DNA from: Clostridiales bacterium UBA8153
Lineage (GTDB): Bacteria; Bacillota; Sulfobacillia; UBA8153
Length of the DNA stretch: 10,764 nucleotides
NCBI GenBank assembly: GCA_003449495.1
Contig: DMHJ01000057.1
Location: forward strand, 1 to 10,764
Direction: 5' to 3'
Shown here in pieces: positions 6,110 to 10,764 of this stretch (position 1 is the stretch's first letter; each line of letters opens with the position of its first letter). The notes below the pieces were generated by a model that made no database searches, was not told the DNA's origin, and worked only from the letters and a program-made list of their open reading frames with translations. The translations under genes and the position numbers were made by a program.

Positions 6110-8344
6110 ATGCAGTTCGGCCGGTTCAGCCTCGACCGGTTTCAGGCAGAAGCCATCACGGCCTTGGGGTTGGGCGACGTCCTGGTAGTGGCACCTACCG
6201 GAACGGGCAAGACCCTGGTGGCCGACTGGGCCGCCGAGTGGGCGCTGGCCCGCCAAGAGCGGGTCATCTATACCGCACCCATCAAGAGCTTGGTGAACCA
6301 GAAGTACTCGGAGTTCTCTGCCCGCCACGGTGAGGCGGCGGTGGGGCTGCTCACGGGCGACTTGGTCCTCAACCACGGCGCCCGTATCGCCTTCATGACC
6401 ACGGAGATCCTCCGGAACATGCTCTTGGCGGGAGAGAGCATGGCCGGGGTCGGTCTGGTGGTGTTCGATGAGATCCACTTCATCGACGATCCGGAGCGGG
6501 GCATGGTATGGGAAGAATGCTTGATCTTGCTGCCGCATCACGTGAAAGTGCTGGGCCTGTCGGCCACGGTGCCCAATGGCCGGCAGGTGGTGGAGTGGCT
6601 GCGGTGGCTGGGACGCCACATACAGCTGGTGGTGGAGACGGAGCGCGCGGTGAAGCTGGAGCTGTTCAGCGCCACCGTCCGGCCCCTCAAGAAGCGCCTG
6701 CGCCACCGGGCGCAGACGCCCTCCGGTAAGCCCGATCACAACGACGAGCCGGTGCTGGTTTTTGCCGTGGACGATATGGGCAAGCTCCCGGACTCGTACC
6801 TGCCGGCCCTGGTGTTTGCCTTCTCCCGCCGCGCCGTGGAGGAGTATGCCCGGGAGCACGCCACCCGCCAGCGCTACCTGGCGGTGGGAGAGCTGGAAGG
6901 ATTCGGCCCGGAGCTCAACGCATCCCTCACCCGGTGCTTGGAGCGTGGCATCGGTTTCCACCACGCCGGGCTGACCCCCTACGAGAAGATCACCGTGGAG
7001 AACCTGCTGGTGCGTGGTTTACTGAAGGTGGTGTACTGCACAGAGACCTTCGCCGTCGGCGTCAACTACCCGGTCCGCACGGTCATCATCTCCCAGGAGG
7101 CCAAGTATGACGGGCGGCGAGTGAGGCCGCTCAAGGTGCGGGAGGTGCAGCAAATGGCGGGCCGGGCGGGCCGGCGTGGCATCGATGAGCAAGGCACTGC
7201 GTTTCTATACACCGCGGACATTGCGCCTTACGTGGAGAGCCCACCTGAGCCCTTGCAGAGCCAGTTCAACTACCGGCCCGATACCATCCTCTGGCGCAAT
7301 GGCAACGCCGAGCAGCTTACGGAGCTTTTGGAGAAGAGCTTCCTGTATTTCCAGAAGCATGCCGACGATGAGTTGGCCCTGAGCCGCCTGGAAGAGGGGG
7401 AGGCGGCGGAGCCGGGCCTGCCGCCATCGTGCGCCCACCGGCAGTCGGGGTGCCCGGCCCAGTCGCAGTTTGCCGAAGCTAACCTGAAGAACCTCCACGC
7501 GCGGAGGCAGGGGCTGCGCGGCGTGCTCTTGGCAGCGGGCTCATGGCCGCCTCCCCAGGTGAGCGTAGAGCTGCGCTGGCTGGAGCAGGAAATCGCCGTC
7601 CTGGAGAACCGGCCGGGGGGGCAGCCGACCACCCGGTGCTCGCGGCGCGTGACCGCCGCCTGCCGGAGACGCCTCAGGCAGGCCTATGAGCGTCGCCACG
7701 CCCGACTGCTGAGGCGGCTGGCTCTACCCACCACGCTGATGCGCGAGCAGCTGGTGTCGGCCATCGGCGGACTCCGGGACTTGGGCTATCTGGATGAACG
7801 CGGAGTGACCGGGAAGGGCGAGCGCGCCCGCCTCATTCACATCCAAACGGTGCTTCTGACCGAACTCTACTACTCAGGCGCCCTGCACGGCCTTACCCCT
7901 GAACAGCTGGGCACGCTGGCGGCCGCGGTGGACGCGGAGGTGCGGGAAGTGGGCTGGTTGAAGGCACCTTGGCCCAAGAAACTCCGCGGGGAGCTCAACC
8001 GCCTCAAGTCCGACCCCCGGGTGGGCGCCGTGGTCTCGGAAACGGTAGGGGCGGTAGTCGGGGAATGGATCCGGGGAGGGACTTTGGGCATGGCGGGCCG
8101 CCGGGTCATGGACCCGGGGGATCTTTATGGATACATCAGGCGCGGCATCGATGTGCTGCAGCAGCTGGCCCAGGCCTTTGTCGAAGACGCGGTGTTCGTG
8201 GGGAGACTGCGCCGGGCCATCGCGTTGTTGGAGACGGAAGAAACCGCTCCTGTGCTGGCCAGCCTTGGAACCCCCGACGGGATACGAGCGTCAAGAACCA
8301 GTGCAGTGACTCCCGAACCAGAGGAGAGTGACCGAGGCGATTAA
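6110..8344 (+). CDS. Ski2/Mtr4-like superfamily 2 RNA helicase with C-terminal DSHCT-like domain
   Basis: This 744-residue DExH helicase probably unwinds RNA using ATP in the cytoplasm. Motifs appear in order: Q-like FQAEAI (11-16), Walker A APTGTGKT (28-35), Ia TAPIKSLVNQK (55-65), TGD (82-84), MTTEILRNML (96-105), Walker B DEIH (120-123), III SAT (151-153), IV VFAFSRR (235-241), V GIGFHHAGLTP (280-290) with TETFAVGVNYP (311-321), and VI QMAGRAGRRG (348-357). HHAGL and NYPVRTVI are typical of Ski2/Mtr4/Dob1 enzymes. A basic arginine-rich middle part holds Cys pairs C441/C448 and C510/C518. Residues about 548-690 (LRDLGYLDERG, LLTELYYSGALHGLTPEQL) match the DSHCT domain of this family. The ATG at 6110 has GAGGGTGAAGAG upstream; the in-frame extension back to 5843 reads as antisense to the PurL-like gene and is rejected. 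The 3' end overlaps the germination-type reading frame by 17 bp. Confidence 0.92.
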   Translation: MQFGRFSLDRFQAEAITALGLGDVLVVAPTGTGKTLVADWAAEWALARQERVIYTAPIKSLVNQKYSEFSARHGEAAVGLLTGDLVLNHGARIAFMTTEILRNMLLAGESMAGVGLVVFDEIHFIDDPERGMVWEECLILLPHHVKVLGLSATVPNGRQVVEWLRWLGRHIQLVVETERAVKLELFSATVRPLKKRLRHRAQTPSGKPDHNDEPVLVFAVDDMGKLPDSYLPALVFAFSRRAVEEYAREHATRQRYLAVGELEGFGPELNASLTRCLERGIGFHHAGLTPYEKITVENLLVRGLLKVVYCTETFAVGVNYPVRTVIISQEAKYDGRRVRPLKVREVQQMAGRAGRRGIDEQGTAFLYTADIAPYVESPPEPLQSQFNYRPDTILWRNGNAEQLTELLEKSFLYFQKHADDELALSRLEEGEAAEPGLPPSCAHRQSGCPAQSQFAEANLKNLHARRQGLRGVLLAAGSWPPPQVSVELRWLEQEIAVLENRPGGQPTTRCSRRVTAACRRRLRQAYERRHARLLRRLALPTTLMREQLVSAIGGLRDLGYLDERGVTGKGERARLIHIQTVLLTELYYSGALHGLTPEQLGTLAAAVDAEVREVGWLKAPWPKKLRGELNRLKSDPRVGAVVSETVGAVVGEWIRGGTLGMAGRRVMDPGDLYGYIRRGIDVLQQLAQAFVEDAVFVGRLRRAIALLETEETAPVLASLGTPDGIRASRTSAVTPEPEESDRGD

Positions 8345-9685
8345 GGGACTGGTCCCCTGGGCGCTGGTGGTATGCCTGGTACTGGCGAGCACCGGCTGGA
8401 CGTGGGCGGCGCCGGAGGCGTTCACTCATCTCCACGTCTACTACGTATTTTCCGCACCGACCGAGCTCTACTTGGTGCCGGTAGCGGTGGTGGTCCCGGC
8501 TACGGCCACGCCGGCCCGCCGGGCCCTGAAGCTGCTGATCCAGGGGCCGCCGCCGGGCTCCTTTCTGCACCCTCCCCTCCCCACCGCTACCCGCATCTTG
8601 GGTCTTAGCATCGGCGGCGGGCTGGCTACGGTCGATTTCAGCCGGGAGATCACCCGGGTCGGGGGCGCGAGGTCGAGGCGCTACTGCTTACCGCCGTGAC
8701 CCACACGCTTGCCAAGTTCCCCGGGGTGGAGCGCGTACAGATGCTAGTCGAGGGGCAGCGCACCAGCGTGGGCAGGCACATTGACGCCAGTGACCCCATC
8801 CGGCCGTCCCTGGAGGTGCTGTTCCCGAGGCAGCTGTTTGTGGACACGGCCGGGCGCTGGTCCGAAGGCAACATCAATGCGCTGTATCTCGCCGGTGCGG
8901 TGGAGGGCTATGGTGACGGCACATTTCGCCCGGAGTAGCCCATCACCCGGGCGGAGTTTGTGAAGCTGCTCCTGCTCACCGCGGGTTACCAGGAGCTGCG
9001 TCCCGCCGCACCCACCTTCGCCGATGTACCTGCCGGGCACTGGGCCTATGGCTAGGTGCAGTCGGCCGTGGCCAACGGGATCCTGGTCCCGGCCGACTAC
9101 GGAGTCAACTTCACCCCCGGCGCCAGACTGACCCGGAGGGAAATGGCCGTGCTCCTGACCCGGGCCCGGCGGCAAGCACGGCGCGCGGTGCAGCTGCGGG
9201 ATTCCTCGCTCCCGTACATCGACGCGCCCAGCTTCCCCGCCTGGGCCAGAGGCTATATCGGCGTGGCCACCGAGCTGGGGCTGATGCGCGGGTATCCCGG
9301 CGGGAGCTTCCGCCCGGCGGAAACGGCACTGCGCTCCGAGGTAGCGGTCGTCCTCAGCCGGTACCTGGAGAGGGGGGAAAGGAGCGTGCTCCTGGTACCT
9401 CCCAGGCCTGCCTCCCAGGTGGGCGATGGGGTGTTGGTAGGCGGCGTGGCGCGAGTCTTTGAAGCCACCGTGCTCGCCCGCCTCTTGGGGCCGGGTGGCA
9501 CCGAGTACGTCATGGCCCAAACCACCGCCACCGACGGAGGGCCCTCCTGGGGTACCTGGGCGGTGATGTTGCCGACGCCGGCGAGCACAGCCGTGCAGGA
9601 CTTGACGGTCGAAGCCTTCACCCGCAGTGCCATGGACGGCTCGGTGCAGGATCTGGTGAGGCACACTATCCGCCGGCTGCCCTGA
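8328..9685 (+). pseudogene. Broken GerMN - three SLH repeats - Gmad2 spore-germination-type surface protein
   Basis: Read across three lesions, this encodes about 450 residues. A signal peptide comes first (LVPWALVVCLVLASTGWTWA). A GerMN domain follows (ARRALKLLIQGPPPGS, ATVDFSREI, THTLAKFPGVERV). Three S-layer homology repeats start near 8837 (FVDTAGRW ... GYGDGTFRPE), 9017 (FADVPAGHWAYG) and 9215 (YIDAPSFPAWARGYI). A C-terminal Gmad2 domain lies at about 9390-9680 (GGVARVFEATVLARLL). The lesions are a frameshift near 8668 (one G short in GCG-AG), TAG at 8936-8938 where SLH1 expects Gln, and TAG at 9053-9055 in SLH2 after WAYG. The coding match resumes cleanly after each. GerMN and Gmad2 occur in proteins linked to spore germination and cortex assembly; SLH repeats anchor proteins to secondary wall polymer. 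The start is uncertain: GTG 8328 lies only one base after GAGGAG. Sequencing error or recent inactivation are both possible. Confidence 0.85.
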
Positions 9686-9719
9686 GCATCGCCGGGTTGC
9701 CGGTACCACGGGCATGCTT

Positions 9720-9755
9720 CTCGCCGGGAAGTACCCGGCGAGGTTTCTTTTTCTC
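9720..9755 (+). terminator. Strong rho-independent terminator
   Basis: CTCGCCGGG (9720-9728), a five-base loop AAGTA, and CCCGGCGAG (9734-9742) form a perfect 9-bp GC-rich stem. It is followed directly by GTTTCTTTTTCTC, the only pronounced T-rich run nearby. It lies 34 bp after the stop of the GerMN-SLH-Gmad2 frame and would end the helicase/germination transcription unit. Confidence 0.92.
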
Positions 9756-10056
9756 TCCCTGAGGGCATGGTGCGGGAAACTGGAGAAACCATTCCGCCTG
9801 GGAAGCTAGGCAAGGAGCGGGCGGGGGTGGCTGCTCCGGCGGGTGCGGGCCGGCGCCATGCGCCCACCGCTCGTAACTGGGAGAGGAGATTCAGGAGGCC
9901 AGGGCGAAACTGACCGTCGGGCCAATAGGCGGTGGGTGGTCGCGCGTGGTGCACAGCCCGGTGGGTGGCGGCCGGGCGCCCCGGTTTGCCCGCACCGGCC
10001 AACCCCCGGGGCTAGAGGTATCCCGGTCAGAAGCCTGTGCCCAGGGCAGGCCAGTC

Positions 10057-10081
10057 CCAGGCGAAAGGAGGGAAATCCTGG
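10057..10081 (+). promoter_or_regulatory. Small stem-loop with an orphan Shine-Dalgarno-like sequence in its loop
   Basis: CCAGG (10057-10061) pairs with CCTGG (10077-10081). The 15-base loop contains AAAGGAGGG (10064-10072), the strongest ribosome-binding match in the last 1 kb. No ATG, GTG or TTG follows at a usable distance; only a CTG at 10078 does. It could be chance, a remnant of a lost start, or a leader control element. Confidence 0.25.
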
Positions 10082-10093
10082 TCAGGGAGGCCG

Positions 10094-10113
10094 GCTGTCC
10101 GCACTGGGACAGC
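10094..10113 (+). promoter_or_regulatory. Hairpin in the leader just upstream of the PLP-enzyme gene
   Basis: GCTGTCC (10094-10100) and GGACAGC (10107-10113) form a perfect 7-bp stem with a 6-base loop. It ends nine bases before the AGGAG ribosome binding site at 10123-10127. There is no T-tract, so it is not an intrinsic terminator. An effect on translation or RNA stability is possible but unproven. Confidence 0.3.
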
Positions 10114-10136
10114 TTCGAAACCAGGAGAAGGGTTTG

Positions 10137-10764
10137 TTGCTTGCCAGATTCCCAAGAGTGCGGCTGGGGAGTTTTCCAACGCCGCTGGAGGCCATGCCCG
10201 CCTACGGGGTGCTGGCCGGTCATCATCGCCTGTACATCAAGCGAGATGACTTGACCGGTCTGGCCATGGGTGGCAATAAAGTGCGCCACCTGGAGTTTGA
10301 GCTGGGCGAGGCCTTGAGGCAGGATGCAGACGTGGTCTTGGTGGCCGGGGGCTTGCAGTCCAACTACTGCCGGGCCGCCGCTGCCGCCTCCGCCAAACTG
10401 GGCTTAGAGTGTGTGATCCTCCACAACGATCACCCCCCGGAGAGCGTTCAGGGAAACCAGCTCCTCAACCACATCCTCGGGGCGCATCAGGTGTTTCTGG
10501 GACCGGTGTCCGAAACTGAGCGCGGTGGGCGCCTGGAGGAGCTGGCCGCCCAGCTGCGGGGTGAGGGCCGGCGGCCCTACGTAGTGCGCTTATCGCCCCT
10601 GGGCTCCCTCGGCTATGTGAACGCGGCCTTCGAACTGCACCAGCAGGCCCTCCAACAAGGGATCTGCCTTCGGCACGTGGTTATGGTGGGGGCCATGGCC
10701 GGGAGCGCCACGGGTTTGCTGTATGGCACCGCGCTGCTCGCCCATGAGTTTCACGTCCACGTCA
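10137..10764 (+). CDS. PLP-dependent D-cysteine desulfhydrase / ACC deaminase family enzyme, 3' end cut by window
   Basis: The frame is open to the right edge, giving 209 residues of an expected 320-340. Members are fold-type II PLP enzymes acting on D-cysteine (giving pyruvate, sulfide and ammonia) or 1-aminocyclopropane-1-carboxylate. The N-terminus LARFPRVRLGSFPTPLE is typical, followed by LYIKRDDLTGLAMGGNKVRHLEF, whose K48 is the expected PLP-binding lysine. GGLQSNYCRAAAAASAKLGL (71-90) corresponds to the family QSNHxR segment, here with Tyr-Cys where His-Ala/Val is common. GAMAGSATGLLYG replaces the usual phosphate-binding GSGGTxAG. TTG at 10137 (or 10134) is taken as start because AGGAG at 10123-10127 is correctly spaced and residues upstream do not match the family. 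These substitutions make the exact substrate uncertain. The gene is separate from the upstream unit, beyond the terminator at 9720-9755. Confidence 0.88.
   Translation, partial: MLARFPRVRLGSFPTPLEAMPAYGVLAGHHRLYIKRDDLTGLAMGGNKVRHLEFELGEALRQDADVVLVAGGLQSNYCRAAAAASAKLGLECVILHNDHPPESVQGNQLLNHILGAHQVFLGPVSETERGGRLEELAAQLRGEGRRPYVVRLSPLGSLGYVNAAFELHQQALQQGICLRHVVMVGAMAGSATGLLYGTALLAHEFHVHV

Larger units (their letters stand above)
9757..10136. other. About 380 bp without a convincing gene, upstream of the PLP-enzyme gene
   Basis: The stretch is GC-rich and its open frames on either strand have no ribosome binding site at a usable start and no family resemblance that I recognise. I looked for T-box, SAM, cobalamin, glycine, RNase P, SRP and tmRNA signatures and saw none. 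It does contain three small inverted repeats (10033-10051, 10057-10081, 10094-10113) and a purine-rich AAAGGAGGG at 10064-10072 with no normal start codon behind it. It probably holds the promoter and leader of the next gene. Confidence 0.4.

Noticed and set aside
9757..10136. Possible riboswitch, RNase P RNA, SRP RNA or group II intron remnant in the gene-poor stretch
   Set aside because: None of the conserved core sequences of these RNAs could be found, only short local hairpins. A covariance-model scan (Infernal against Rfam) would be decisive.
1..10764. CRISPR array, transposon ends or a phage module
   Set aside because: No regularly spaced direct repeats, transposase, integrase or phage structural motifs were seen on either strand.

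Overview
The window is GC-rich (mid-60s per cent by eye), densely coding, and uses strong AGGAGG-type ribosome binding sites with some GTG/TTG starts. A LysM/SleB-type cortex hydrolase and a GerMN-SLH-Gmad2 germination-type protein point to an endospore-forming Firmicute. A high-GC lineage of Clostridia, Moorellia, Limnochordia or Symbiobacterium type is likely, but the sequence alone does not fix the genus. I saw no CRISPR array, rRNA, tRNA or intact insertion sequence.

Layout. Positions 1-1430 hold two adjacent membrane-protein genes of unknown function, the first cut by the left edge. A perfect 13-bp hairpin at 1455-1487 closes this block. Positions 1677-2588 encode a secreted cell-wall hydrolase (two LysM domains plus a SleB/CwlJ-type catalytic domain), preceded by a possible 19-codon leader ORF. 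Positions 2908-4726 hold an M20-family amidohydrolase and a Thermus-type orotate phosphoribosyltransferase whose ORFs overlap by 8 bp. Convergent to them (4772-5872, minus strand) is a stand-alone PurL/AIR-synthase-like protein with an unusual cysteine cluster. Divergent from that gene, across 237 bp, is a 744-residue Ski2/Mtr4-like helicase (6110-8344). Its end overlaps the start of a GerMN-SLH(x3)-Gmad2 reading frame (8328-9685) broken by one frameshift and two in-frame TAG codons. A strong intrinsic terminator follows at 9720-9755. About 380 bp without a convincing gene precedes a PLP-dependent D-cysteine desulfhydrase/ACC deaminase family gene that runs off the right edge.

How the parts relate. 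Two loci belong to spore or cell-envelope biology (the hydrolase and the germination-type protein). The central block has a nucleotide-metabolism flavour (N-carbamoyl-type amidohydrolase, PyrE, PurL-like protein), with tight coupling of the first two. No complete new defence or mobile system is evident. The most unusual items are the cysteine-rich PurL-like protein, the broken germination gene with exactly three clean lesions, and the two-gene membrane module of unknown function.
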